A stretch of DNA of 64,000 nt from Hydrocarboniclastica marina (GTDB taxonomy: Bacteria; Pseudomonadota; Gammaproteobacteria; Pseudomonadales; Oleiphilaceae). How positions within the stretch are numbered: the stretch's first letter is position 1; the number at the start of each line of letters is the position of its first letter. The translations under genes were made by a program, and so were the position numbers. The notes under the pieces are model-generated. The model made no database searches. It was not told where the DNA came from and was given only the letters and a program-made list of their open reading frames with translations. Where the stretch lies: NCBI RefSeq assembly GCF_004851605.1, contig NZ_CP031093.1, positions 2,418,001-2,482,000 on the forward strand. The letters are read 5' to 3'. Positions 39,593 through 49,217 of the stretch are shown here, in pieces.

Positions 39593-40435
39593 TCAGGGAA
39601 TTGGCACTGTCATGGAAAAGCTTCTTCCGTCTCGCTCCAGCTCAATATTCAGCTGGCCTTCCTGCGACCACTGTTTCATCAGTTCCTGATCTGAGCCCAG
39701 GTCGCCGAGTTCGTGACCATTTATTGCCAGAACCACGTCGCCCCGCTTCAGCGTCATAGCGTTCATCATCGGATTGCTGCCGTTATAAACGTAACCCGGC
39801 CCTTCCGAGCGAGGACTGAAGCCAACTGAAGCGAGTGCGCCTGTAGGATCTTGCTCGAGTCGCTCCTCTGCCTCTTCGACGAACTCTTCAGTAGTTTGAG
39901 GCGAGGATGAAGCGGCTTGCTGCGCAACCGCCGTCATCGATGACCCACCCTCTTCAGGAAATCTCAGCGTTTCTATTCTCCCCTCGCGACGCAAAAGAAT
40001 ACGATCGTCCTGAACTTCAGCGAGCCGGGCATTGCCCGGAAGCATTTCACCGACCCGGTACCACTGCACTGCGTTATCTGAACCCCCCGAAACTATAGCA
40101 CTGGAGTTCTCCGGCTGCCGGGCGAGCGCGACACCATTCAACTGCAGGCGTAGATTAGTGTCAGGCGCGTTTCGGCTGATTGCCTCGGGAACTTCTGTCC
40201 CAGCGTCTGATTGCCCAAATAGATTCAGCTCGGAAACAGACACCGACATCGGCTCTGCCCTACCCGCCTGACCATTTGCTGCATTGCCATAGATAGAGGG
40301 CACCGGCGGCGATGGCGCGAGCATACGGGAGCCCAGACTGCCGACTACCCAACCCAGCTGTACAACTATAGCCAGCAACAACAGACCTGCTATGCGGCTC
40401 GGCCAGGGCGATGGCCTGGTCTTTTTTACACCCAT
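39593..40435 (-). CDS. gspC: Type II secretion protein GspC
   Basis: A 280-residue inner-membrane protein: a single transmembrane helix (about 13-35), an HR domain (about 60-150) that contacts the secretin N0 domain, and a C-terminal PDZ-like domain (MMNAMTLKRGDVVLAINGHELG). It lies 150 bases upstream of gspD in the same direction. The order is typical of T2SS operons. Confidence 0.9.
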   Translation of the reverse strand: MGVKKTRPSPWPSRIAGLLLLAIVVQLGWVVGSLGSRMLAPSPPVPSIYGNAANGQAGRAEPMSVSVSELNLFGQSDAGTEVPEAISRNAPDTNLRLQLNGVALARQPENSSAIVSGGSDNAVQWYRVGEMLPGNARLAEVQDDRILLRREGRIETLRFPEEGGSSMTAVAQQAASSSPQTTEEFVEEAEERLEQDPTGALASVGFSPRSEGPGYVYNGSNPMMNAMTLKRGDVVLAINGHELGDLGSDQELMKQWSQEGQLNIELERDGRSFSMTVPIP

Positions 40436-40521
40436 GAAATCGATCCGCTAATATACACGAAGGCCTCATCACAAAATAACGAAAGCCATGCCAGATCGGC
40501 GAGTCTCCCGCAGCAGCGAGT

Positions 40522-41307
40522 TCAGCCCCCGCTCAAAGGTTGCTGGATTCTGAATACTGTCTCGTCGGGAGAGCCCGGCCCAGCATCCAGACCGGATGTC
40601 TGGGCGAGCCGGCGACGTACTGTAAGCGTGGCCATACCATCGGCTGAAAGCTGTACGTCCATCAGTAATTTGTTTTCTGCTTCGGTTACCACGTTCAGGC
40701 TGACTCCGCCTTCCTGCTCATCCAGACGCGCAACCAGCGGTGGGTAGTGCGCCTGACCGCTCTGGCCGCCCATGTTCCAGGCTACAGGTCCACCATCCCA
40801 GCGGGCTATGCCGCGGGCATGAGTGAGCTGTTCATCAACAATACCCAGTTCAAGGTTGTTGACGGTAATCGACCCCGGCAATGTTAGTCCATTGCGTCTT
40901 GCGATATCTGCGAACTCCGCCAACTGAATCTGACCTTCAAGCCTGAGATCAGCCGACCCGGCACTCTGAATTGCGAGACGCCCGTTCAGTTGGGACTGGC
41001 GGGTCTCCAGGCGCCACCCCAGCCCCAACCCTTCCGTAAGCAGAGAAACCAGCCCGACATCCCATGAGAGCCGTAATTGCCGTGCAGCATCACCGGGTAT
41101 TTCGAGAGTGATAAGACCGACACCATCCCAGACAGTTCCGCCGACAGCCTCTACCTTTGCCATCGGTAACGGCGTGGCTAACTGCGCTTCGATTTTTGAC
41201 CAGGCCCAGGCAGCCGGCAAATTGACCAGGAGCCCAACCGTAGCAGCTATGACAAATAAAATAAGGAGGAGAATGACACGCCCGGGCGTAAGGGCAAATC
41301 GTCGCAT
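40522..41307 (-). CDS. gspN: Type II secretion protein GspN
   Basis: A 261-residue protein with one N-terminal transmembrane helix (about 11-33) and a periplasmic beta-rich part (LSWDVGLVSLLTEGLGLGW and then LEGQIQLAEFADIARRNGL) fitting GspN. It is a minor, not always essential T2SS component. It comes first in gspN-gspC-gspD. gspF-gspM are not in the window. Confidence 0.85.
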   Translation of the reverse strand: MRRFALTPGRVILLLILFVIAATVGLLVNLPAAWAWSKIEAQLATPLPMAKVEAVGGTVWDGVGLITLEIPGDAARQLRLSWDVGLVSLLTEGLGLGWRLETRQSQLNGRLAIQSAGSADLRLEGQIQLAEFADIARRNGLTLPGSITVNNLELGIVDEQLTHARGIARWDGGPVAWNMGGQSGQAHYPPLVARLDEQEGGVSLNVVTEAENKLLMDVQLSADGMATLTVRRRLAQTSGLDAGPGSPDETVFRIQQPLSGG

Positions 41308-41380
41308 GGGGCGATACTCAATAGATGGAAAACGTGTAACTCGGAACTAATGTGTGGAGTTTAGCTTGTGTTTACCCAAC

Positions 41381-41413
41381 AAAAAACCCCGCAGCGAACT
41401 GCGGGGTTTTTTT
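41381..41413. terminator. Intrinsic terminator after groEL
   Basis: AACCCCGCAG / CTGCGGGGTT with a CGAA loop, flanked by A6 and T7. It ends the minus-strand groES-groEL transcript and can act in both directions. Confidence 0.93.
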
Positions 41414-41428
41414 ACAGCAGAGCGAGAC

Positions 41429-43096
<1,668 letters not shown>

Positions 43097-43129
43097 CTAA
43101 ATCAGAAAATATCCGGTTGTCTTGAGAAC

Positions 43130-43420
43130 TTACTTCTCAAGCACACCATAAATTTCGCTTTCGCTCATGATGAGCAGGTCTTCGCCGTCAATTTTTACGG
43201 TGTTACCGGCGTACTGACCGAAAACAACGGTGTCGCCCTTTTTCACGGCAACTGCGCGAACGTCGCCATTGTCGAGAATGCGGCCTTCGCCTACAGCCAG
43301 GACTTCGCCCTGGGATGGCTTTTCCTTAGCGTTACCCGGCAAAACGATGCCACCGGCAGTTTTCTCTTCTTCTTCCTTGCGACGCACAACAACGCGGTCG
43401 TGTAGCGGACGAATGTTCAT
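43130..43420 (-). CDS. groS: Co-chaperonin GroES
   Basis: A 96-residue lid protein of the GroEL chamber, starting [20 protein letters not shown] with the mobile loop [18 protein letters not shown]. It is first in groES-groEL; TGGAG lies about 10 bases before the ATG. A sigma-32-like promoter lies about 125 bases upstream of the start. Confidence 0.99.
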   Translation of the reverse strand: MNIRPLHDRVVVRRKEEEEKTAGGIVLPGNAKEKPSQGEVLAVGEGRILDNGDVRAVAVKKGDTVVFGQYAGNTVKIDGEDLLIMSESEIYGVLEK

Positions 43421-43553
43421 TGCTTGGTATCTCCACTGTCAGGTTATTCGTTGAGCAATGATATAGCTGTTGATCTGCCCCCGGGCATCCGCAAAGCCCT
43501 AGCATTGCCGGCTTCGAGGGGGATGCTGTAGAACAGAATTCCAGTGACCCGAG

Positions 43554-43581
43554 ATGTGGGGGTATGCCGGACGTTTTCAAC
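43554..43581 (-). promoter_or_regulatory. Sigma-32 heat-shock promoter of groES-groEL
   Basis: On the minus strand GTTGAAA (43575-43581), a 13-base spacer and CCCCACAT (43554-43561) fit the RpoH consensus CTTGAAA-N(11-16)-CCCCATnT. The predicted start is near 43547. No CIRCE inverted repeat was seen in the leader. Confidence 0.75.
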
Positions 43582-43600
43582 ACCCGGATACCAGTTTTTT

Positions 43601-44131
43601 TTACTTTTTTTCGCCGTCACCCGGAGAACGATCGATCTGCCGGCCTTCGATGTCTCTTTGGCTTTGTGATGTGTTTTGTTCGCGATCGAATTCGCCTTCG
43701 ATTATCACCCTGCCCCCCGGGGCCGGCCTTGCGCCAAAGCCCGCCGTAAAAGCGCTGGCCTGTCCGGACACCGTGAAGCGCTTCATTAGCCTGCTGATCA
43801 GCCAGCGCCTGGATCCGGGGAGCAGACAACACAGGCCCATTGCATCGGTTACGAAGCCCGGCGTCAGCAGCAAAGCCCCTCCAATCGCCAGAACAAACCC
43901 CTCTGCGACCTCCTGCGCGGGAATCTCACCGCTCTGCATACGCTGATTGGCCCGCAGGAGCGTAGCCAGCCCCTGCACACGCAGCAGCGCCGCGCCAATT
44001 ACAGCCGTCAGAAGCACAAGACCTACTGTGGGGAGCACACCGATAGCTGATCCGACCTTGATCAGGACCACCATCTCGACGATGGGGAAAACCACAAACG
44101 GAAGCAGTAAAAATCGCATAATCAGATTCAC
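43601..44131 (-). CDS. fxsA: FxsA-family membrane protein
   Basis: A 176-residue inner-membrane protein with three or four hydrophobic segments in the first 110 residues (LLLPFVVFPIVEMVVLIKVG at the start) and a polar tail. The sequence ALLLTPGFVTDAMGLCCLLP is typical of FxsA, which eases phage exclusion by F plasmid when overproduced in E. coli. fxsA next to groES-groEL is a common gammaproteobacterial order. Confidence 0.92.
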   Translation of the reverse strand: MNLIMRFLLLPFVVFPIVEMVVLIKVGSAIGVLPTVGLVLLTAVIGAALLRVQGLATLLRANQRMQSGEIPAQEVAEGFVLAIGGALLLTPGFVTDAMGLCCLLPGSRRWLISRLMKRFTVSGQASAFTAGFGARPAPGGRVIIEGEFDREQNTSQSQRDIEGRQIDRSPGDGEKK

Positions 44132-44285
44132 AACGGCGAGGAGGTTTTTACGCCCCTGAATGGATGTATGGCTGGCCTTCGCCCAGCCTGTTCAAAACTG
44201 CCGGAAGCGCATGGGTTACACTTCGGGTTTCGCGATGAGCCAGCCACGGGCTGGAACTGGATATTCACAGATATCAGGGTAAAAC

Positions 44286-45047
44286 ATGAAAGTTCAAGAT
44301 GCAGTAGTGATAATCACCGGCGGCGGTCAGGGCCTGGGGCGGGCCATGGCCGAGGACCTGGCCGGTCGGGGGGCACGCCTGGCGCTGATCGATCTCAATC
44401 CGGACCGTCTGGACGAAACGGTGGAAGCCTGTCGACGGGCCGGTACCGAAGCGCGCCCATATATCTGCAATGTCGCTGACGAGAAAGCCGTGGAGTCAAC
44501 CTTCGAGTCGATCCGGCAAGACTTTGGCGCGATTGATGCGCTGATCAACAACGCCGGCATTCTTCGGGATGGCCTTATGGTCAAGGCAAAGGACGGCGAG
44601 GTCACCAAGCGGATGACGCTGCAGGAATGGCAGTCGGTGATCGATGTGAATCTCACCGGCGTTTTTCTTTGCGGCCGCGAGGCGGCCACCCATATGATCC
44701 AGGACCAGCGCGGCGGCTGTATAATCAACATTTCGAGCATCTCTCGTGCCGGCAACGTCGGACAAAGCAATTATTCGGCAGCGAAGGCGGGCGTTGTGGC
44801 GTTGGCGAGCGGTTGGGCCCGCGAACTGGCTCGCTACCAGATCCGCACGGGCGCAATTGCTCCCGGCTTTATCGAGACAGAAATGACCGGTTCCATGAAG
44901 CCGGAAGCGCTTGAGCGGATGACAGCCGGAATCCCCCTTAAGCGCACCGGGCAGCCCGACCATATTGCACAGGCGGTGGCTTTTATCCTTGAGAATGACT
45001 ATTTCTCGGGTCGGGTTATTGAAGTGGACGGCGGCCTCAGACTCTAG
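44286..45047 (+). CDS. SDR-family oxidoreductase (FabG-like)
   Basis: A 253-residue classical short-chain dehydrogenase: cofactor motif IITGGGQGLGRAMAEDL, INNAGILRDGLMVK, catalytic INISSISR Ser, and NYSAAKAGVVAL with the Tyr-Lys pair. It resembles 3-oxoacyl-ACP reductases, but the substrate is uncertain. The stop TAG is followed directly by the ATG of the next gene. Confidence 0.92.
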   Translation: MKVQDAVVIITGGGQGLGRAMAEDLAGRGARLALIDLNPDRLDETVEACRRAGTEARPYICNVADEKAVESTFESIRQDFGAIDALINNAGILRDGLMVKAKDGEVTKRMTLQEWQSVIDVNLTGVFLCGREAATHMIQDQRGGCIINISSISRAGNVGQSNYSAAKAGVVALASGWARELARYQIRTGAIAPGFIETEMTGSMKPEALERMTAGIPLKRTGQPDHIAQAVAFILENDYFSGRVIEVDGGLRL

Positions 45048-45422
45048 ATGTGCGATCGCTGCCACTCGCCACACCACCTTCCACTCGCCACAAAGGCGAG
45101 TGAAGCCAGGGCGTGGGACTCCCCTGCGAACCGGCAGCAAATTATCTGGTCGGTAGTCTGTCAGATTCCGTCTGGCCGGACCGCAAGCTATGGCGAGGTC
45201 GCACGACGAGCAGGCGTGCCCGGGCTGGCGCGATACGTCGGCCGCACTCTGGCTCAACTGCCGCCCGGGTCGCAGGTGCCGTGGCATCGCGTCGTCAATG
45301 CGCAGCGCAGGATAAGTTTTTCGCTGGATTCGCCCCAAGGGCAGGAACAGAAACTGCGCCTTGAAGCAGAAGGTATCACCGTAGAGAAGGGGCGCGTTGC
45401 GAAACGGGTTTTCGAAGGCTGA
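45048..45422 (+). CDS. Alkyltransferase-like (ATL) DNA-damage protein
   Basis: A 124-residue member of the O6-alkylguanine-DNA methyltransferase fold. The segment VVCQIPSGRTASYGEVARRAG and the helix-turn-helix region are MGMT-like. The active site reads PWHRVV, with Trp in place of the acceptor Cys of PCHR, as in ATL proteins such as YbaZ. ATLs bind alkylated guanines and hand them to nucleotide excision repair. The first 30 residues look unlike the family, so a later start is possible; an 8-bp hairpin lies in that part (45082-45102). Confidence 0.9.
   Translation: MCDRCHSPHHLPLATKASEARAWDSPANRQQIIWSVVCQIPSGRTASYGEVARRAGVPGLARYVGRTLAQLPPGSQVPWHRVVNAQRRISFSLDSPQGQEQKLRLEAEGITVEKGRVAKRVFEG
45082..45102 (+). 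other. Hairpin in the 5' end of the ATL gene
   Basis: CACTCGCC and GGCGAGTG form a perfect 8-bp stem with loop ACAAA. A third copy of CACTCGCC lies at 45063. The hairpin is within the poorly conserved N-terminal coding region and might affect translation. Confidence 0.45.
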
Positions 45423-45484
45423 AGCATGCCGCATGCGTGCTGCCTCACCAGAGGCCAGTGTCCAGACTCAAGTGGCCCCCGGCA

Positions 45485-46903
45485 CTAGAAATCGATACCT
45501 GCCCCACCCTGCTCTGCCTGCTTGTGCGCATCTGAAACGCGCTGGTCGAGTTTGTCCCCGTTTCGATACACCCACCAGCACAGCAAAATGGCCGGCAGGC
45601 CCATCACAGCCGAGATCAGGAAGAAACCACCGTAGCCGCCCAAGCTTACGACAACGCCGGAAAATCCACCGAGAAATTTACCCGGCAGCGTCATTAACGA
45701 GCTGAATAATGCGTATTGGGTCGCCGTAAAAGCCGTATTGGTCATGCTCGACAACCAGGCGATCAGCGCAACCGTAGCTATGCCACCGGACAGGTTGTCG
45801 GCACTGACGACCATAGCGAGAAGACCCAGGTTTGCCGGAAGCTGGGCAACGAGGACGAAGAGAAGGTTGGATGCAGCCGTCATTATCGCTCCAATCAGGA
45901 GGATCGGCCTTATGCCGTAGTGGACCACCAGAACGCCGCCCGCAGCAGAACCGATAATCGTCATGAAAAAACCAAACACCTTGGTGACATTGGCCACCTC
46001 GACTTTTGTGAATCCCATGAAGTTCAGGTAGAACGGATTGGCCATCACGCCCATGGCCAGGTCAGCAACCCGGTATACCGCCACCAATAGCAGTATCAGC
46101 ACCGCGTAACGCCCGTAGCGCTGGATAAAGTCCACAAAGGGGGCAATCACAGCCTTGCGCACCCAATGCTGGAGTCTTGCCAGAGTACCTTCGCTGCCCT
46201 CGGCCTCGACGCCCCAAGTGCGCGCCAGACGGGCTTTTCGCTCGGCGTCGCTAACGGGCTCATTCGCTATCAGAACGGCCAGGACTCCGACACTCATCAG
46301 CATCGACATGACCACGTAGGCCCACGACCAGGAGTAGACCGAAGCGAGGTACAGAGCGCCAGCTCCCGCAAACAGCAAGGCCAGACGGTAGCCGAACACA
46401 TACGCGGCCGACATCGCCCCCTGGTAGCGCGCCGAGGCCGCCTCGATCCGGAATGCGTCAATCGCAATATCCTGGGTCGCTGATGAGAACGCGACCAGCA
46501 GCCCCGCCAACGCCAGAAGCGTAAGGTCTTGGGTGGGGTCAATCCAGGCCATCCACCAGAGACCAACGGCGACACCCGCCTGCGCCAGCAGCATCCAGCT
46601 CCGGCGCTGCCCCATAAGACGCGAGAACAGGGGAATCCTCAACCAGTCGATCACAGGCGCCCAGATCACCTTGACCGAGTAGGTAATCCCGAGCCAGGCG
46701 AAGAAGCCTATGGTCGCCGTCTCCACGCCAACATCCGCCAGGCGCGCCAGAAGCGTCGAGAAGACAAGGAGTAATGGCAGCCCCGCTGAGAAACCCAGCA
46801 GCAACATAAGCAGCACTGGCCGCCGGCTATAGACGTGAAGAAACTCCCGCAACCACTGCGATAGCGCGGTACGGGAGCCAGCATTAAAAAAGCGGGATGG
46901 CAT
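45485..46903 (-). CDS. ampG: AmpG-like MFS permease
   Basis: A 472-residue MFS transporter with 12-14 hydrophobic segments. The first helix pair reads LLMLLLGFSAGLPLLLVFSTL and the loop GVETATIGFFAWLGITYSVKV, characteristic of AmpG permeases that import muropeptides for cell-wall recycling. No beta-lactamase genes are near. The next gene (yajQ) ends or starts nearby on the same strand, 8 bases upstream. Confidence 0.88.
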   Translation of the reverse strand: MPSRFFNAGSRTALSQWLREFLHVYSRRPVLLMLLLGFSAGLPLLLVFSTLLARLADVGVETATIGFFAWLGITYSVKVIWAPVIDWLRIPLFSRLMGQRRSWMLLAQAGVAVGLWWMAWIDPTQDLTLLALAGLLVAFSSATQDIAIDAFRIEAASARYQGAMSAAYVFGYRLALLFAGAGALYLASVYSWSWAYVVMSMLMSVGVLAVLIANEPVSDAERKARLARTWGVEAEGSEGTLARLQHWVRKAVIAPFVDFIQRYGRYAVLILLLVAVYRVADLAMGVMANPFYLNFMGFTKVEVANVTKVFGFFMTIIGSAAGGVLVVHYGIRPILLIGAIMTAASNLLFVLVAQLPANLGLLAMVVSADNLSGGIATVALIAWLSSMTNTAFTATQYALFSSLMTLPGKFLGGFSGVVVSLGGYGGFFLISAVMGLPAILLCWWVYRNGDKLDQRVSDAHKQAEQGGAGIDF

Positions 46904-46911
46904 TCCGGGCG

Positions 46912-47394
46912 TTAATCCCGGAAATTATCGAACTGCAGCGGCACGTCCAGCTCTGCTTCCCTAAGCAGGGCCATGGTTGCCTGAAGGTCATCGCGTTTTT
47001 TCCCTGTGACCCGGACTTTCTCGCCCTGAATGCTGGCTTGCACCTTCAGCCCGCTACCCTTGATGCGCTTGACGATGTCCTTGGCGGTCGGCGTATCGAT
47101 GCCTTCCTGGATCGTGAACTTGCGCTTCATCTGCTTGCCTGAGCGAAACTCGTCACCTTCTTTCAGCGTGCGCACGTCGACTTCGCGACGGGCTAAAGCC
47201 ATCCGCATAATGTCCACCAGCTGCTCAAGCTGAAAGTCCTGTTCTGCCGTAAGCGTCAGGGTGTTGCCCTCATGCTCGATGCTTGCATCAACATTCTTGA
47301 AGTCCCAGCGGTTTCCGAGGTCGCGATTGGCCTGATCGACAGCGTTGGCGACCTCGTGCTGGTTTACTTCAGAGACAATATCGAACGTGGGCAT
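46912..47394 (-). CDS. YajQ-family nucleotide-binding protein
   Basis: A 160-residue protein starting MPTFDIVSEVNQHEVANAVD, with the second half containing KIKGSGLKVQASIQGEKVRV-like strands; together these make the two ferredoxin-like halves of YajQ. Some members bind cyclic di-GMP and tune transcription factors. It is divergent from a REC/degenerate-GGDEF gene, which may be a meaningful pairing. Confidence 0.95.
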   Translation of the reverse strand: MPTFDIVSEVNQHEVANAVDQANRDLGNRWDFKNVDASIEHEGNTLTLTAEQDFQLEQLVDIMRMALARREVDVRTLKEGDEFRSGKQMKRKFTIQEGIDTPTAKDIVKRIKGSGLKVQASIQGEKVRVTGKKRDDLQATMALLREAELDVPLQFDNFRD

Positions 47395-47776
47395 CAGGAA
47401 CTCCGCGATAGAAGGGTTGGACGTGAGCTATGGCGCTATGGATCTCTGGCCTGCGTTTGCCCGGAGTGTCACCATAAATGGACCGGCAACTGTCGGGCTT
47501 CGGCAGGGACAGCGGCACTGGATCAAACTTTTGCAAATTGGGCCAGCAGACACAAGCGGTTAGTTTATAATGGGCCACTTCGGCGTACCAGCGAACCTCT
47601 GAATAACTCCGACGCCCTTCTGGCTGAAAGCCCGGGCGGGCGCGACGCAAAAAGCGCTCTTGCGGCAGAGTTGTTCAGAGATTCCCTCGTTCAGCGGTGC
47701 ATCAGGCTTCAGCGCCGGGCACCCGGCCACCCGGTCCCGCAGTTTTCCCCAACCAGCCGCAGAGTAGTAGCCCGTT
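47395..47776 (+). other. Divergent intergenic region between yajQ and the REC/GGDEF-like gene
   Basis: About 380 bases with no convincing gene. A TATAAT at 47566-47571 could be a -10 for the plus-strand gene, without a clear -35 at 17 bases. GC-rich inverted segments are present around 47625. Otherwise I see nothing in it. Confidence 0.45.
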
Positions 47777-48769
47777 ATGCCAAATCTCGACTTGCCCATC
47801 CTGGTAGTGGACGACGCCAAATTCAGCAGTGCGGTAGTCGCACGAACACTGAAAAGTGCGGGCTATCGGGATGTCCGAATCGCCAACAACGCTGATTCCG
47901 CGCTGGCCGAGATGGAAGACCGCGCGGTAAGCGTTCTCATCGCCGACTGGCTGATGCCCCGCATGGATGGACTGGAACTGACTGATCGAGTCCGTCAGAT
48001 AGACGAACTCAGCGGTCGCTACACCTATGTCATCCTGCTCACCGGAAAGGAGCATGTGAGCGCGCTCACTGAGGCTTTTGATCGCGGCGTCGACGATTTC
48101 ATCAATAAATCAGACATGAGCAAGCAGCTGTTGCCCCGTGTATTTGCAGCGGACCGCCTGGCAGACCGGCATAACACACTGCTCCTGGCCAACAGGCTAC
48201 TGGTGGAGAATAACCGGGACCTTGAGTCGCGCAATTATGCTGACCTGGAAACCGGCATGGCCAATGCCCGTTACGCCCGCAAGCGACTGGAACAAAGTCT
48301 CCGGCACACCGAGTCGCGCGGCGGGGCGACGGCCTACCTGATTGTCGGCATACGCAACTGGCAGGAGATCAAGCGGCGGCACAATGCCAGCACTCTGGCT
48401 GAACTGGCGGCAGGCATCGGCCGTAGACTGACACACCTGATCCGGCCTCTGGATGCGCTCTGCCGTATTGGCGAGAACCAGTTTGCCATTATTGCCCATT
48501 TTGCCGAGGTCGAGCACTGTCAGGCAGCGACTTACAAACGCATCCACGACGGCCTCAACCATAAGGCCTTCAAGACCACCGCGGGGTACGTTGCTGTTGA
48601 GCCGGGCACTGCACTTTGTGTCTGCGGGGACGGCGACCAGGCGCCCAAGCCTGAAACACTGGAGCGAGCCGCACTGTCAGCCCTGATGCGCTCGTACGAG
48701 ACCCGAACGCTGGTAACCACCTCCGTCGGCGGCGAAGTGGAAGGGCTTCCCCTTACCGCCAAGCAGTAG
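47777..48769 (+). CDS. Response regulator with degenerate GGDEF-like domain
   Basis: A 330-residue protein. The receiver (about 5-125) has VVDDAKFSSAVVARTL, phospho-Asp near residue 57 (LIADWLMPRMDG) and Lys in FINKSD. The second half has the layout of a GGDEF domain (DLETGMANARYARKRLEQSL, later RIGENQFAIIAHF), but the catalytic GGDEF is replaced by GENQF, so cyclase activity is unlikely. It may bind nucleotide or a partner. A four-copy short repeat and a tandem small-RNA pair follow directly. Confidence 0.85.
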   Translation: MPNLDLPILVVDDAKFSSAVVARTLKSAGYRDVRIANNADSALAEMEDRAVSVLIADWLMPRMDGLELTDRVRQIDELSGRYTYVILLTGKEHVSALTEAFDRGVDDFINKSDMSKQLLPRVFAADRLADRHNTLLLANRLLVENNRDLESRNYADLETGMANARYARKRLEQSLRHTESRGGATAYLIVGIRNWQEIKRRHNASTLAELAAGIGRRLTHLIRPLDALCRIGENQFAIIAHFAEVEHCQAATYKRIHDGLNHKAFKTTAGYVAVEPGTALCVCGDGDQAPKPETLERAALSALMRSYETRTLVTTSVGGEVEGLPLTAKQ

Positions 48770-48770
48770 G

Positions 48771-48842
48771 GCTCACGTTAGGCGGTAAGGCTCACGTCAG
48801 GCGGTAGTGCTCACGTTACGGTAGTGCTCACGTTACATAGTG
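48771..48842. repeat. Four tandem copies of a 17-19 base unit
   Basis: Units begin with GCTCACGT at 48771, 48790, 48809 and 48826, with spacing of 19, 19 and 17 bases. The unit is roughly GCTCACGTTAGGCGGTAGT. They start one base after the preceding stop codon and end about 45 bases before the upstream box of small RNA A. Confidence 0.85.
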
Positions 48843-48886
48843 TCAGCATGGCTTTACAGAACAGAAACAGAGATCGACGCGCTGAT

Positions 48887-48937
48887 ACATTTAACTACAA
48901 CGTCACAACAGCTCCAGCGCAACACCTGACCTATTAT
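48887..48937 (+). promoter_or_regulatory. Promoter of small RNA A with conserved upstream box
   Basis: The box ACATTTAACTAC (48887-48898) is followed by exactly 33 bases and then TATTAT (48932-48937). Promoter B has the same two elements at the same spacing. There is no good -35 hexamer, which suggests activator dependence. Confidence 0.65.
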
Positions 48938-48943
48938 TGAATT

Positions 48944-49068
48944 GTGGATTTGAGCAGTATCCCCACTGGTGGAGGGTTAGGTAGTACCTCCACCGACAAG
49001 TGGGCAACTCCAGCAGATTTCGATCATGTATTCTCCTCATTTGAACGGGCCTCTGGCTCGTTTTTTTT
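48944..49068 (+). ncRNA. Structured small RNA A (tandem paralogue)
   Basis: A predicted RNA of about 125 bases with no ORF. Helix P1 pairs TGGATTTG (48945-48952) with CAACTCCA (49005-49012), one mismatch. P2 pairs CCCAC (48962-48966) with GTGGG (49000-49004). P3 pairs GGTGGAGG (48968-48975) with CCTCCACC (48987-48994), loop containing GTAGTA. A bulge with GCAGTAT lies between P1 and P2. An unpaired CATGTATTCTCCTCATT linker precedes an intrinsic terminator. It shares layout and sequence with RNA B. The family is not one I recognise. Confidence 0.72.
49044..49068 (+). terminator. Intrinsic terminator of small RNA A
   Basis: AACGGGCC and GGCTCGTT form an 8-bp stem (one G-T pair) with loop TCT, followed by T8 including the stem end. 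Confidence 0.92.
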
Positions 49069-49160
49069 CGTCTGTTGCAAATTTTTCCAAAAGCCAGAGG
49101 CTGCTGTTTCCTGCTGAAACTCTCCGGTTACAGCAAATTTACATCATGCTACCCAAGGAC

Positions 49161-49211
49161 ACATTTAACTACCGGTGACCAACAGACCGGCGGGCAAAGC
49201 TCTCCTATTAT
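49161..49211 (+). promoter_or_regulatory. Promoter of small RNA B with conserved upstream box
   Basis: ACATTTAACTAC (49161-49172), a 33-base spacer and TATTAT (49206-49211), as in promoter A. CAACAG is also shared at the same place in the spacer. The rest of the spacer has diverged, so the retained elements are likely functional. Confidence 0.65.
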
Positions 49212-49217
49212 GAAAGT

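Noticed and set aside
43500-43620. CIRCE-type element before groES
   Set aside because: No TTAGCACTC-N9-GAGTGCTAA repeat was found; a sigma-32-like promoter is present instead.
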